From assembly GCF_014199935.1 (NCBI RefSeq), contig NZ_JACHOP010000009.1, positions 1 to 64,000 on the forward strand: a stretch of 64,000 nt of DNA. The letters run 5' to 3'. This DNA comes from Methylorubrum rhodinum. GTDB taxonomy: Bacteria > Pseudomonadota > Alphaproteobacteria > Rhizobiales > Beijerinckiaceae. This document shows positions 40,473-48,663 of the stretch, one piece after another (position 1 is the stretch's first letter; every line of letters begins with the position of its first letter). The notes beneath the pieces were generated by a model that ran no database searches, had not been told where the DNA came from, and saw nothing but the letters and a program-made list of their open reading frames with translations. A program made the position numbers and the translations under genes.

Positions 40473-42121
40473 GCGGCCGGGGTGAGGTCCCTGACCTTCT
40501 CGCTCAGCTCGTCGACGAGCACGCGGGTGTTCTCCGAGTAGTCGATCGGCACGGCCACGAGGTGGACGCCGCCGGCGGCGAAGGCCCGGTCGAGGGTCGG
40601 CACGAGATCGTCCACGGCCTCGACCCTGTGCCCGGTGGCGCCGTAGGCCTTGGCGTACAGCACGAAATCCGGATTGTTGAAGGTCATGCCATAATCGGGG
40701 AACTGGTCCACCGCCTGCTTCCAGCGGATCATGCCGTAGGCGGAATCGTCGAGGATCAGCACCACGAGATTGAGCTTGAGCCGCACGGCGGTCTCCAGCT
40801 CCTGGCTGTTCATCATGAAACCGCCGTCGCCGCAGACCGCCATGACGCGGCGCTGCGGATACAGCAGGGCCGCCATCATCGCCGAGGGCAGGCCCGCGCC
40901 CATGGTGGCGAGCGCGTTGTCGAGGAGCAGCGTGTTGGCGACGTAGGTGCGGTAGTTGCGCGCGAACCAGATCTTGTACATCCCGTTGTCGAGGCAGACG
41001 ATGCCGTCCTCGGGGATGACCCGGCGCACGTCGCGCACCAGCCGCTGCGGGGTGACGGGGAAGCGGTCCTCGCCGGCCCGGTCGGTGATGTGGTCGAGGA
41101 TGCGCTGGCGCAGCGGCAGCAGCGCGCCCGCGTTCTCCAGCCGGCCCTCGACCCGCTCGGCGATGAGCTTCAGGCTCGGCCCGAGATCGCCCACCACCTC
41201 GGCGTCGGGATAGTAGACCTCCTCGACATTGGCCGGGATGTAGCTGACGTGCAGCACCTTCTGGCCGCTCTGGCCCATGAAGAAGGGCGGCTTCTCGACC
41301 GTGTCGTGGCCGATGGCGATGATGAGGTCGGCCTGGTCGATCGCCTCGTGGACGTAGTCGCGCTCCGACAGGGCGGCGGTGCCCATGTAGAGGTGGGCGC
41401 CGCCCGCCACGGTGCCCTTGCCCATCTGGGTGGTGAAGAACGGGATCTGGGTGCGCTGCACGAAGCCCGCGAGCTCGCCCGTGGCGCGGGGCCGGCTGGC
41501 GGCGGCCCCGAGCATGATCAGCGGGCGCTCGGCCGCCAGGATCATGCGCGCCGCATGCTCGATGGACCGCGGATGCGCGACCGGGATGTCGATGGGGTGC
41601 GAGGGCACGGCGAAGGCCTCCGCCTCCTCCGCCGCGATGTCCTCGGGCAGTTCCAGCAGCACCGGGCCGGGCCGCTCCTCCATGGCGACGCGGAAGGCGT
41701 CGCGCACGATGGTCGGGATCGAGGAGGCGGAGACGATCTGGCGGGCCATCTTGGTGATCGGCTTCATCGAGGCGATCACGTCGACGATCTGGAAGCGGGC
41801 TTGGCGGGCCTTCAGGATGCCCTTCTGGCCGGTGATGATGATCATCGGCATGGCGCCGAGATGGGCGTAGGCGGCGCCGGTCGTGAAGTTGAGCGCGCCC
41901 GGCCCGAGCGTGGAGAGGCAGACGCCGGGCTTGCCGGTGAGCCGGCCGTAGGTCGCCGCCATGAAGGCCGCGGCCTGCTCGTGGCGCGTGAGGACCAGTT
42001 CGATCTTCGAGGTGCGAAGGCTCTCGACGACGTCGAGGTTCTCCTCTCCGGGGATGCCGAAGATGCGCTCGACGCCTTCGTCTTCCAGTGCGCGGACGAG
42101 AAGATCGGATCCTTTGGGCAT
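40469..42121 (-). CDS. Acetolactate-synthase-like ThDP enzyme, candidate 2-oxoglutarate decarboxylase
   Basis: 550 residues of the thiamine-diphosphate enzyme family. The active-site glutamate is E48 in RHEQAAAFMA. An FAD-type or structural middle domain follows, and the ThDP-magnesium motif GDGGFMMNSQELETAVRLKLNLVVLILDD lies near residues 430-460. The N-terminal FGIPGEENLD (21-30) differs from catabolic AlsS (FGIPGAKID) and resembles, from memory, the cyanobacterial proteins annotated acetolactate synthase that were shown to be 2-oxoglutarate decarboxylases acting with succinate-semialdehyde dehydrogenase. There is no ilvN regulatory subunit nearby, and the downstream operon handles succinate semialdehyde. 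Both acetolactate synthase and 2-oxoglutarate decarboxylase remain possible. Confidence 0.8.
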   Translation of the reverse strand: MPKGSDLLVRALEDEGVERIFGIPGEENLDVVESLRTSKIELVLTRHEQAAAFMAATYGRLTGKPGVCLSTLGPGALNFTTGAAYAHLGAMPMIIITGQKGILKARQARFQIVDVIASMKPITKMARQIVSASSIPTIVRDAFRVAMEERPGPVLLELPEDIAAEEAEAFAVPSHPIDIPVAHPRSIEHAARMILAAERPLIMLGAAASRPRATGELAGFVQRTQIPFFTTQMGKGTVAGGAHLYMGTAALSERDYVHEAIDQADLIIAIGHDTVEKPPFFMGQSGQKVLHVSYIPANVEEVYYPDAEVVGDLGPSLKLIAERVEGRLENAGALLPLRQRILDHITDRAGEDRFPVTPQRLVRDVRRVIPEDGIVCLDNGMYKIWFARNYRTYVANTLLLDNALATMGAGLPSAMMAALLYPQRRVMAVCGDGGFMMNSQELETAVRLKLNLVVLILDDSAYGMIRWKQAVDQFPDYGMTFNNPDFVLYAKAYGATGHRVEAVDDLVPTLDRAFAAGGVHLVAVPIDYSENTRVLVDELSEKVRDLTPAA

Positions 42122-42517
42122 GGTCTGCTCCTGTTTGCGGTCGGTCGGGCGAGGGTCGGGCGAGGGTCGGGGCGGTCGCGCCGGGCGCCGCCGATCGGGG
42201 GCGGAGCCCGACTGTCGGCCGGGCTCGCGTGTCGGAAGGGTCGTTCAGGGACTGTTCGACTGAGAAAGATTCCGGGTTTCCGGAGGGCTGTGCCCCTTGG
42301 AGTGACTTCGGGGCGGGACCCCGAAGACCTGTCCGGGGCCCTATCTTGAATCCGCGAAAGGTCTCGACCTGTCGAAACCACGCGTCTCTGATCCTGCACA
42401 TCCGACGATTTTTCCAGGCCGGTCGAACGGCTCTGGTACCAGACGGCGCGGAGTGAAACCCGTGGCCGCCTGCCCGCGCGAGGGCGCCGCGGCGGCCGTC
42501 CGCCGGATGCGCCGACG
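42122..42517. other. Upstream region of the ThDP enzyme gene
   Basis: 396 bp without a gene. It contains a perfect hairpin (CTTCGGGG, loop of five, CCCCGAAG; 42306-42326) and GC-rich flanks. This region should hold the promoter of the minus-strand ThDP enzyme gene. I recognise no operator. Confidence 0.4.
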
Positions 42518-43027
42518 TCAGCCGCTCATCCGGCCGTTCCCGTCGAGGTAGCCGTACCTGCGGGTGTCCGGCATCCAGAGCGAGGCCGCGAAGGCCACCG
42601 CCGCCATCGGCACGTCGCCGTGCCCGGTGACGAGGAGGTCGATGGCGGCGACGTGCGACGTCCGCGCGATCGCCTCGAACTTCGCGTTGACGGCGGCCAC
42701 GCGATGAGGCGCCTCGAGATCGCCGAGCAGGGCGCGCACCTCCGTGTCGAGGGCGAGGACGGCGGGGAGATACTGGTCGCGCTCGACCGCGGCGCGCAGC
42801 ACGGCCTCGGCGATGATGAGCCGCTGCTGCGAGGCGTGCCTCAGATGTGCCTGCCCGGTATTGAGCGCAAGCGCGAAGGTCGTGAGCGTGAGCGTCAGCG
42901 TGACGATCGCGAGAACCCATCGCCACGCGTCGAATTCGTCGAGCAGAGCGCGCGCCTTGGCGATCGGCGGCGGTCGGGCCCCGCCGGCCGGACTTGGCGT
43001 TCTCACGGGTGCAAGGCGCCGAGACAT
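42518..43027 (-). pseudogene. Fragment resembling the sensor half of a DctB-type kinase
   Basis: 169 codons from ATG 43027. A basic N-terminus is followed by one transmembrane helix (about residues 46-66) and a periplasmic segment whose pattern (ERDQYLPAVLALDTEVRALLGD, then RVAAVNAKFEAIARTSHVAAIDLLVTG) resembles the start of the sensor domain of C4-dicarboxylate kinases such as DctB. The frame ends after a further 40 residues; the second helix and the whole kinase part are absent. The ATG lies only 10 bp from the repeat that ends the arsenic island, so the gene may have been cut or rearranged by integration. It could still be expressed as a small membrane protein. Confidence 0.5.
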
Positions 43028-43036
43028 CGTCTGTAG

Positions 43037-43064
43037 TTTCAAGGCATCGGTGCGGACGGCGGGA
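43037..43064. other. Left attachment-site copy (partial tRNA 3' end)
   Basis: Twenty-eight bases match the tRNA-Leu 3' end and flank at 48636-48663 with two mismatches, in direct orientation. The final 16 bases, ggtgcggacggcggga, are identical and include the tRNA acceptor strand and CCA. The sequence beyond does not fold as a T-arm, so this is no tRNA gene but an integration scar. Confidence 0.75.
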
Positions 43065-43255
43065 GACCCATCGTACCCGCACATTCCGTTGATTCTGCTC
43101 GCGTTTTTCAAGCGCGAACGGAGGGCTTTGTAGCGGCTTTTGGAGCGGTTGACGAGGGGCAGGGAGGTCGGCGGCCGGTAGGCTCGCCTTTCGGAGCGCA
43201 TAGCATTACGAATTTGCGTGGACGTCTGGTCCGAACGGAAAGAAGGAGTTTCAAG

Positions 43256-43441
43256 TTGGCTTTTTCGCAGGATTCGTTGGTGTTGTACGGGTTTTTTCTA
43301 GTCGTCGGTGGGTTATTGCTGGCACTACGCGCGCGACGAGCTGACGAAAGTCCGCAAAGAAATAACTCTTTGATGCTTGCGGGTGTGATCGTAATGACAG
43401 GGCTCGGATTTTGGGCGGCTAGCTTGGTGATTGACCGATAG
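43256..43441 (+). CDS. Small two-helix membrane protein
   Basis: 61 residues from TTG 43256, preceded by AAGGAG at a good distance; the frame could extend to 43214 without a ribosome site. Two transmembrane helices (about residues 7-23 and 38-56) are joined by a basic loop (RARRADESPQRNNS). I do not recognise a family. The gene and its flanks are lower in GC than the genome average and lie inside the arsenic island near its left end. Confidence 0.55.
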   Translation: MAFSQDSLVLYGFFLVVGGLLLALRARRADESPQRNNSLMLAGVIVMTGLGFWAASLVIDR

Positions 43442-43540
43442 TGCGATTGAGATCGATGAAGGCGTCTTCAATTCAATCCAAATTCATGAATGACGAAGTG
43501 TGGGTGACGATGGATAAGCGACTTTTTTAACGTGCCCGGT

Positions 43541-44001
43541 TCACGGCCTGAACGCCCAAGATGGGCGGTCGCTCGGGGAGCTTGAACGCTGTCTTCGGTG
43601 GCATCGGTGCCCCCGCACCCACTGCCATGTCACCGACAGGTGCCGCGCTACGGCCAGTTCCAGAGCCTGCCACGGCTCGACGTTCAGGACGGGCTTCTTG
43701 TTCGATGCCTCCCAGCCTTTGGCCTTCCAGCCGGGGAGCCACTCGGTGAAGGCCTTGATGACGTACTGGCTGTCTCCGATCATGGTCACGAGGGCACCGG
43801 GACGGAGAGTGTTGAACCCTGCGATGGCGGCGGACAGTTCCATCCGGTTGTTGGTGGTCGATGCCTCGCGGCCCTGAACGATTTTCTCTGCGTTCGTGCG
43901 AGTGTTGAGGATGGCCCCTAGCCGCCTGGGCCAGGGTTGCCGCGACAGGCGCCGTCGAAGGCGATGGTGATTTCTCTGGTGCGTTCGATTGTCATGGTCA
44001 T
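43541..44001 (-). pseudogene. rnhA: Disrupted ribonuclease HI gene
   Basis: From ATG 44001 the frame reads the RNase HI start (TIERTREITIAFDGACRGNPGPGG) and then hits TAG at 43918-43920, where the functional protein has a Trp. The rest of the domain (GAILNTRTNAEKIVQG, then TNNRMELSAAIAGFNTL, GDSQYVIKAFTEWLPGWKAKGWE) continues in another frame, consistent with loss of one base. A further shift follows at WQWVRGH, which removes the last catalytic segment. The gene is therefore non-functional. RNase HI genes are common passengers on plasmids and islands. Confidence 0.8.
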
Positions 44002-44106
44002 GGTTGCTTGAACGAAAAAGGAGGAGCCCCTTTCGAGACCCCTCCGGATGATCGTTGATGAGGGCCGGTCTGAGTGACTGGGCCGCGAGCGTCGATGAGG
44101 CTGCCT

Positions 44107-45291
44107 TCACGCTCCGAAGCACGAGCGAGAATGTGTCCGCCACAATGCTCCGACCAGGGCGACGTTGAGCAGGGCCAAGCCGGCGAGCAGGATGAACGTC
44201 GCATGCGCGCCCCCATGGGCGAGGGCGTAGGCTCCGAGCGGTGGGGCCAGCGCCTGGGCGACCAGACCCGGCCGCGCAAGCCGGCCGAGCAAGGGCGCGT
44301 AGCGCTCTGGGCCAAACAGCGTGAGGGGCACGGTGCCCCGCGCAATCGAGTAGATGCCGTTGCCGGCGCCGTAGAGGATCAGCGCCAGGGCGATCAGCGG
44401 CAGGCCGAGGGCCAGCAGCGTCACGCCGAGCGCGACCAGGCTCATTGCCGCCGTCAGGGTCCACAACGGGTGATGCCGACCCTTCAACGACATTTCCACG
44501 ATGCGGGCCGCGACCTGGGACGGCCCGATCAGGGCGCCGAAGGTGACGGCCGAGGCGAGCGGCACACCCCGCGCCTGCAACAGCGTGAGCACGTGCGCCG
44601 AGAGCAGGCTCATCACCCCGCCGCCGAGGATCAGCACACCGGCCATCAGAAGGAACGGCCGGCGCTCCGCTGGCGCTAGAGTGACCACGGACGCAGGGCC
44701 GACGTTCGTCCCAGCCGCCCGGGCAGGTGCCGGCGGGATCAGGCCGAGGATCAGCGGCAGCGACATCACGAGCTGCAGGCCGGCGTAGACGAAGCAGGCC
44801 CAGCGCCAGCCGCCATGATCGAGCAGGAACGCCGACAGCGGCCAACTCACGGTGCTGGCGAACCCGCCCCACAGGGTCAGGGTCGTGATCGCCGGCCGCG
44901 CCTCGGCGCCGTAGAGCCGGCCGAGCGTGGCGAATGCCGGGTCATACAGGCCGCACCCCATGCCGAGGCCGATCAGCAGCCAAGCCGCAAGGTAGACCGG
45001 CAGGGACGGCGCGAGCCCGAGCACGAGGAGCCCTGCCGCGAGCAGGAGAGCCGAGACCGCCAGAACCGGCCGGCCGCCGCGTTCGCCGATGATGCGTCCG
45101 ACCTGTGGCGACACCAGACCGGCGACCAGCAGGCCGAGGGTCAGGCCGCCGAACACCCAGGCGAGCGGCCAACCCGTGTCCGCCGCGATGGGGGCGGCAA
45201 GCACGCCGAGGAGGTAGAACGACGAGCCCCAGGCGAGGATCTGCACCACGCCCAGGGCAGAGATCACCGGCCAGCGTTTCGCCTGGTCCAC
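44107..45291 (-). CDS. MFS transporter in the ars operon
   Basis: 394 residues with about twelve hydrophobic segments, beginning MDQAKRWPVISALGVVQILAWGSSFYLLGVLAAPIAADTGWPLAWVFGGLTLGLLVAG, a pattern seen in MFS proteins linked to arsenic genes. It starts 4 bp after arsB stops, so it is the fourth gene of arsRCB-MFS. ArsK of Agrobacterium is an MFS efflux protein for trivalent arsenic and antimony compounds found in a similar setting; this protein may be of that kind, but the identity is inferred from location and general family only. It would act in the inner membrane. Confidence 0.8.
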   Translation of the reverse strand: MDQAKRWPVISALGVVQILAWGSSFYLLGVLAAPIAADTGWPLAWVFGGLTLGLLVAGLVSPQVGRIIGERGGRPVLAVSALLLAAGLLVLGLAPSLPVYLAAWLLIGLGMGCGLYDPAFATLGRLYGAEARPAITTLTLWGGFASTVSWPLSAFLLDHGGWRWACFVYAGLQLVMSLPLILGLIPPAPARAAGTNVGPASVVTLAPAERRPFLLMAGVLILGGGVMSLLSAHVLTLLQARGVPLASAVTFGALIGPSQVAARIVEMSLKGRHHPLWTLTAAMSLVALGVTLLALGLPLIALALILYGAGNGIYSIARGTVPLTLFGPERYAPLLGRLARPGLVAQALAPPLGAYALAHGGAHATFILLAGLALLNVALVGALWRTHSRSCFGA

Positions 45292-45295
45292 GGGG

Positions 45296-46591
45296 CTACT
45301 GCGTCCCGAGCACGGGCAGCCAGGCCGCCAGCGCCAGCAGCGTGACCAGCAGCACGGGCGGCGTGATGACCAGCCCCACCTTCATGTACTGGCCCCAGGT
45401 GATGCGCTGGCCCTTGCTGGCCAGCACATGCAGCCAGAGCAGGGTCGCGAGGCTGCCGATCGGCGTGAACTTCGGCCCGAGATCGCAACCGATCACGTTG
45501 GCGTAGACCATCAGCTCGCGGGTCAGCGGTGTGACGTCCGGGGCCTGCTGGATCGACAGCGCCCCGATCAGCACGGACGGCATGTTGTTCATCACCGAGG
45601 ACAGCAGCGCGGCGGCAATGCCAGTGCCGACGGTCGCCACCCACGGCCCTTGCCCGCCGAGCCAGACCAAGCCCTTGGCCAGCTCGTCGGTCAGGCCGGC
45701 GTTCCGCAGGCCGTAGACCACGAGGTACATGCCGAGGCTGAACAGCACGATCTGCCAGGGCGCACCGGTCAGCACCTTGCGGATCGGGATGACCCGCCCA
45801 CGCAGCGCCAAGCCGAGCAGCACCGCCGCGCCAGCGCAAGTGACGACCGAGACCGGCACGCCGAACGGCGCGGTGACGAAGTAGGCGAGCAGCAGCACGC
45901 CGAGCAGCGGAAAGGCCGCCCGGAACACCACCGGGTCGCGGATTGCGTGGTAGGGCGGTTCCAACTCGCCGACCGGGTACGACGCCGGCAGATCGCGGCG
46001 GTAAAACACCCACAGCACCACCAGCGTGGCGAGGAGCGAGACGAGGTTCACCGGCACCATCACGGCGGCGTACCGGCCAAAGCTCACGTCGAAGAAGTTG
46101 GCCGAGACGATGTTGACCAGGTTGGAGATCACCAGCGGCAGGGAGGTCGAGTCGGCCACGAACCCGCAGGCGACGATGAACGCCAGCGCCGCCGCCGGAG
46201 GGAACTTGAGGCGCAGCAGGATCGCCAGGACAATCGGGGTCAGCAGCAACGCCGCGCCGTCGTTGGCGAACACCGCCGCGATGGCCGCGCCGAGCAGGAT
46301 CACCAGCGGGAAGAGGAGCCGGCCCCGGCCGCCGCCCCAGCGGGCGATGTGCAGGGCCGCCCAGTGGAAGAACCCGGCCTCGTCGAGCAGCAGCGAGATG
46401 ATGATGAGCGCCACGAACGTGAACGTGGCGTCCCAGACGATCCGCCAGACCACCGGAATGTCACCGGGGTGGATCACGCCCGTGGCGAGGGCAACCGCCG
46501 CGCCGGCCAGGGCGCTCCACCCGATCCCGAGGCCCTTGGGCTGCCAGATGACGCACACGAGGGTGACGAGGAAAATGGCGAGCGCGAGCAT
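45296..46591 (-). CDS. arsB: Arsenite efflux transporter ArsB
   Basis: 431 residues, normal for ArsB (about 429), with about twelve transmembrane helices. Markers are the N-terminal [20 protein letters not shown], the [23 protein letters not shown] segment, [16 protein letters not shown], and a second [13 protein letters not shown] with [23 protein letters not shown] near the end; these paired half-helix motifs are typical of the ArsB/NhaD ion-transporter superfamily. It exports arsenite and antimonite in exchange for protons. Start ATG 46591; the frame further upstream is not similar. It follows arsC by 34 bp. Confidence 0.92.
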   Translation of the reverse strand: MLALAIFLVTLVCVIWQPKGLGIGWSALAGAAVALATGVIHPGDIPVVWRIVWDATFTFVALIIISLLLDEAGFFHWAALHIARWGGGRGRLLFPLVILLGAAIAAVFANDGAALLLTPIVLAILLRLKFPPAAALAFIVACGFVADSTSLPLVISNLVNIVSANFFDVSFGRYAAVMVPVNLVSLLATLVVLWVFYRRDLPASYPVGELEPPYHAIRDPVVFRAAFPLLGVLLLAYFVTAPFGVPVSVVTCAGAAVLLGLALRGRVIPIRKVLTGAPWQIVLFSLGMYLVVYGLRNAGLTDELAKGLVWLGGQGPWVATVGTGIAAALLSSVMNNMPSVLIGALSIQQAPDVTPLTRELMVYANVIGCDLGPKFTPIGSLATLLWLHVLASKGQRITWGQYMKVGLVITPPVLLVTLLALAAWLPVLGTQ

Positions 46592-46625
46592 CGGGATCGT
46601 TTCTTGTTTTGGTCGAGAAAGAGGC

Positions 46626-47063
46626 TCAGGCGGTGGCGACGCGGCGCCCGTGTTCGTCCACGACCCGCTCGCCGTCTTCCTTGACGAACTCGCCCTGTTG
46701 CGCCGGTAGGAGATCCAGCACGGCTTCGGACGGCCGGCACAGACGCACGCCCCTGGGCGTGACCACCAGCGGGCGATTGAGCAGGACCGGGTGCGCCTCG
46801 ACGGCATCGAGGAGCTGCGCGTCCGTCAGCGTCGGGTCGCTCAGGTTCAGCTCAGCGTAGGGTGTGCCCTTCTCGCGCAGCACGTCGCGCACCGACAGGC
46901 CGGCACGATCAAGCAGCGTGACCAGCAACGCCCGCGATGGTGGGGCTTTCAGGTACTCGATCACGTGCGGCTCGATGCCGGCGTTGCGGATCATCGCCAG
47001 GGTGTTGCGGGAGGTGCCGCAGGCCGGGTTGTGGTAGATCACGACCTCGAACGGCTCAGACAT
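46626..47063 (-). CDS. arsC: Glutaredoxin-linked arsenate reductase
   Basis: 145 residues. It reduces arsenate to arsenite with glutathione and glutaredoxin in the cytoplasm. The catalytic cysteine is C15 in [10 protein letters not shown], and the arginines that bind arsenate lie in the later part ([27 protein letters not shown]). The C-terminal tail is slightly longer than in plasmid R773 ArsC. The start codon overlaps the end of arsR by 8 bp, so translation is coupled. Arsenite produced here is removed by ArsB. Confidence 0.95.
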   Translation of the reverse strand: MSEPFEVVIYHNPACGTSRNTLAMIRNAGIEPHVIEYLKAPPSRALLVTLLDRAGLSVRDVLREKGTPYAELNLSDPTLTDAQLLDAVEAHPVLLNRPLVVTPRGVRLCRPSEAVLDLLPAQQGEFVKEDGERVVDEHGRRVATA

Positions 47064-47418
47064 GATCGGTGTCTCCAGGGGGGCTGCAGCAGAGTGCGAG
47101 CGCAGCCACGGCCGGGGCGCAGACCTCCGGCCTTCCCTGGCAGCAGTCGCGCATCAGGAACTCGATCAGGTTGGACAGAGCCGGATAGGCAGCGGTGTAG
47201 ATGACCGAGCGCCCTTCCCGCCGGGACTGGATCAGCCCAGCGTGGCTCAGCTCTTTCGCGTGAAACGATAGGTTGGTGCCGGACACGCCGACTTCGCCGG
47301 CCAGCGCTCCGGCCGCCAGACCATCCGGCCCAGCTGTGACGAGCGCCCGGACGATGCGCAGACGGTGTTCCTGTCCGAGGGCGGCGAAGGCCTCCACGGC
47401 TTGCAGGCTGTCTATCAT
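47056..47418 (-). CDS. arsR: ArsR/SmtB family arsenite-responsive repressor
   Basis: 120 residues with a winged helix-turn-helix (about residues 15-85), including the recognition helix VSGTNLSFHAKELSHAGLI and wing RREGRSVIY. The canonical ELCVCDL metal motif in the recognition region is missing; instead three cysteines lie near the C-terminus (C92, C93, C100, in RDCCQGRPEVC). This resembles the type first described in Acidithiobacillus ferrooxidans, where a C-terminal cysteine triad binds arsenite. It is the first gene of the resistance operon and is divergent from arsH over a 47-bp region that contains its probable operator. Confidence 0.92.
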   Translation of the reverse strand: MIDSLQAVEAFAALGQEHRLRIVRALVTAGPDGLAAGALAGEVGVSGTNLSFHAKELSHAGLIQSRREGRSVIYTAAYPALSNLIEFLMRDCCQGRPEVCAPAVAALALCCSPPGDTDHV

Positions 47419-47430
47419 TGATGCAGTATC

Positions 47431-47444
47431 TCAACGTTTATTGA
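47431..47444. promoter_or_regulatory. ArsR operator
   Basis: TCAA-N6-TTGA, a perfect inverted repeat lying between the divergent arsR and arsH start codons. The spacing matches known ArsR boxes (ATCAA-N6-TTGAT). Its position would let one ArsR dimer repress both promoters. Confidence 0.7.
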
Positions 47445-47465
47445 AACGTAGAGGAAAATGCGGTC

Positions 47466-48212
47466 TTGGACAAGCCTCAGCAACCGTTCGCCGACGGCCT
47501 GCCGAACCTCTCAGAGGTGCACTTCGAGATGCCGACAGCGGAGCGGCTGCGCACGGCTACGCCGTTTGCACACGCCCCCCGGTTCCTGATCCTCTACGGC
47601 TCCCTGCGCGAGCGTTCGTTCAGCCGCTTCCTCGCCTACGAAGCTGCCCGGCTCCTTGAAGCCATGGGCGGCGAAGTTCGCATCTACGACGCCCACGGTC
47701 TGCCTCTGCCCGACGACACGACGGCGGACCACCCGAAGGTGCAGGAGTTACGGCAGCTCTCGATCTGGTCCGAGGGTCAGGTGTGGGTCTCGCCGGAGCG
47801 GCACGGAAACCTGACCGGCGTGATGAAGAGCCAGATTGACTGGCTACCGCTCAGCGAGGGCAGCGTGCGCCCGACCCAGGGCCGCACCCTCGCCGTGATG
47901 CAGGTGTCCGGCGGATCGCAGAGCTTCAACGCCGTGAACGCCCTGCGCGTGCTCGGCCGCTGGATGCGGATGATCACGATCCCGAACCAGTCGTCCGTGC
48001 CGATGGCGTTCAAGGCGTTTGACGACGCTGGCCGTATGAAGCCGGGACCGCTCTACGAGCGCGTAGTGGACGTGTGCGAGGAGCTTGTGAAGTTCACGTT
48101 GCTGACCCGTGAGAGGGCCGACTACTTGGTGGATCGGTACAGCGAACGTAAAGAGCGAGAGCCGGACCGGCTCAAGGCCGTGGCCGCCGATGTAGGCTTT
48201 GTGAAGCGCTAG
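47466..48212 (+). CDS. arsH: ArsH NADPH-dependent FMN oxidoreductase
   Basis: 248 residues from TTG 47466 with the family core: [29 protein letters not shown] (FMN site), [38 protein letters not shown] and [33 protein letters not shown]. ArsH oxidises trivalent organoarsenicals and detoxifies reactive oxygen species. It is divergent from arsR. The start choice is set by the conserved N-terminal stretch [12 protein letters not shown]. The stop TAG is contributed by the first bases of a dispersed repeat. It is expected to be induced together with the arsRCB operon. Confidence 0.92.
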   Translation: MDKPQQPFADGLPNLSEVHFEMPTAERLRTATPFAHAPRFLILYGSLRERSFSRFLAYEAARLLEAMGGEVRIYDAHGLPLPDDTTADHPKVQELRQLSIWSEGQVWVSPERHGNLTGVMKSQIDWLPLSEGSVRPTQGRTLAVMQVSGGSQSFNAVNALRVLGRWMRMITIPNQSSVPMAFKAFDDAGRMKPGPLYERVVDVCEELVKFTLLTRERADYLVDRYSERKEREPDRLKAVAADVGFVKR

Positions 48213-48313
48213 AGCATCGTTCCGAAAGGTGGTTTCCGGCTTTCGGAAAAAGACGATGCGGCACAGAAACATAGAGCACCGTCCTGGATCCGATATCCAG
48301 GACGGTGCTCTAG
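48209..48313. repeat. 105-bp dispersed repeat, copy B
   Basis: It matches copy A (40368-40472, minus strand) over 105 bp. It begins CTAG, where the TAG is the stop codon of arsH. Two hairpins are visible: CCGAAAG...CTTTCGG followed by five A, and a near-perfect 17-bp stem around ACCGTCCTGGAT / ATCCAGGACGGT. The function may be terminator-like. Confidence 0.85.
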
Positions 48314-48325
48314 GATCAATCCAAA

Positions 48326-48550
48326 TCAGCTTGACAATGCAGAGGGCGGCCGAGGGTCAAAATGGCCCGTTACGGTCGCGTCCCAGTCCCGTAGCTCGGC
48401 CTTCGCAGCGCCTGTGGACAAGCTCCCAGGGCGACGGAAACGCTCCTCCTGAGCGACACCGAAGGCCGTCTTGTAGGCGGCACGCACGTCTTTCGGGACG
48501 CCCTTGCGGGCGAACCAGTCGCCGTTCGTGGCGCGGCTCAGGGAGGTCAT
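48326..48550 (-). pseudogene. Truncated tyrosine-recombinase (integrase) N-terminus
   Basis: From ATG 48550, 74 residues whose start (NGDWFARKGVPKDVRAAYKTAFGVAQEERFRRPGSLSTGAAKAELRDWDATV) resembles the N-terminal arm of phage-type integrases (DUF6538-like: aromatic residue, VPKDVR, then SLSTGAAK). The catalytic domain is missing and the remaining residues after position 62 are not family-like. It stops 13 bp from a dispersed repeat. It lies at the tRNA-proximal end of the arsenic island, exactly where an integrase is expected, and represents the decayed integration gene. Confidence 0.7.
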
Positions 48551-48635
48551 CGGAACAGCCACTTTGTAACGCCCTTTGCAGCGAAGGGCGCCGAAAAACA
48601 CCGTGCGGCCAGCATGTTACTGACGGCCCTTGCAA

Positions 48636-48663
48636 TTTCAAGGGATTGGTGCGGACGGCGGGA
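48636..48663. other. Right attachment-site copy overlapping the tRNA-Leu 3' end
   Basis: These 28 bases match 43037-43064 with two mismatches, in direct orientation. The copy overlaps the acceptor stem and CCA of the intact tRNA-Leu gene, which is the normal target for tyrosine recombinases. Confidence 0.75.

Larger units (their letters stand above)
43037..48663. mobile_element. Arsenic-resistance genomic island at tRNA-Leu
   Basis: The region is bounded by direct repeats of 28 bp (43037-43064 and 48636-48663) that agree at 26 positions and have 16 identical bases at one end. The right copy is the 3' end of the tRNA-Leu gene plus its flank. A truncated integrase lies immediately inside that end. 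The content is arsR, arsC, arsB, an MFS gene and arsH, together with an rnhA pseudogene and a small membrane protein. This is the classical product of tRNA-directed integration, now probably immobile. Confidence 0.75.

Noticed and set aside
43037-43110. A second tRNA gene near the left end of the arsenic island
   Set aside because: Only the acceptor strand and flank are similar; no T-arm, anticodon arm or D-arm can be folded, so it is a fragment.
45428-46684. 418-codon plus-strand frame opposite arsB
   Set aside because: His/Arg/Asp-rich antisense shadow; arsB motifs on the minus strand are complete.
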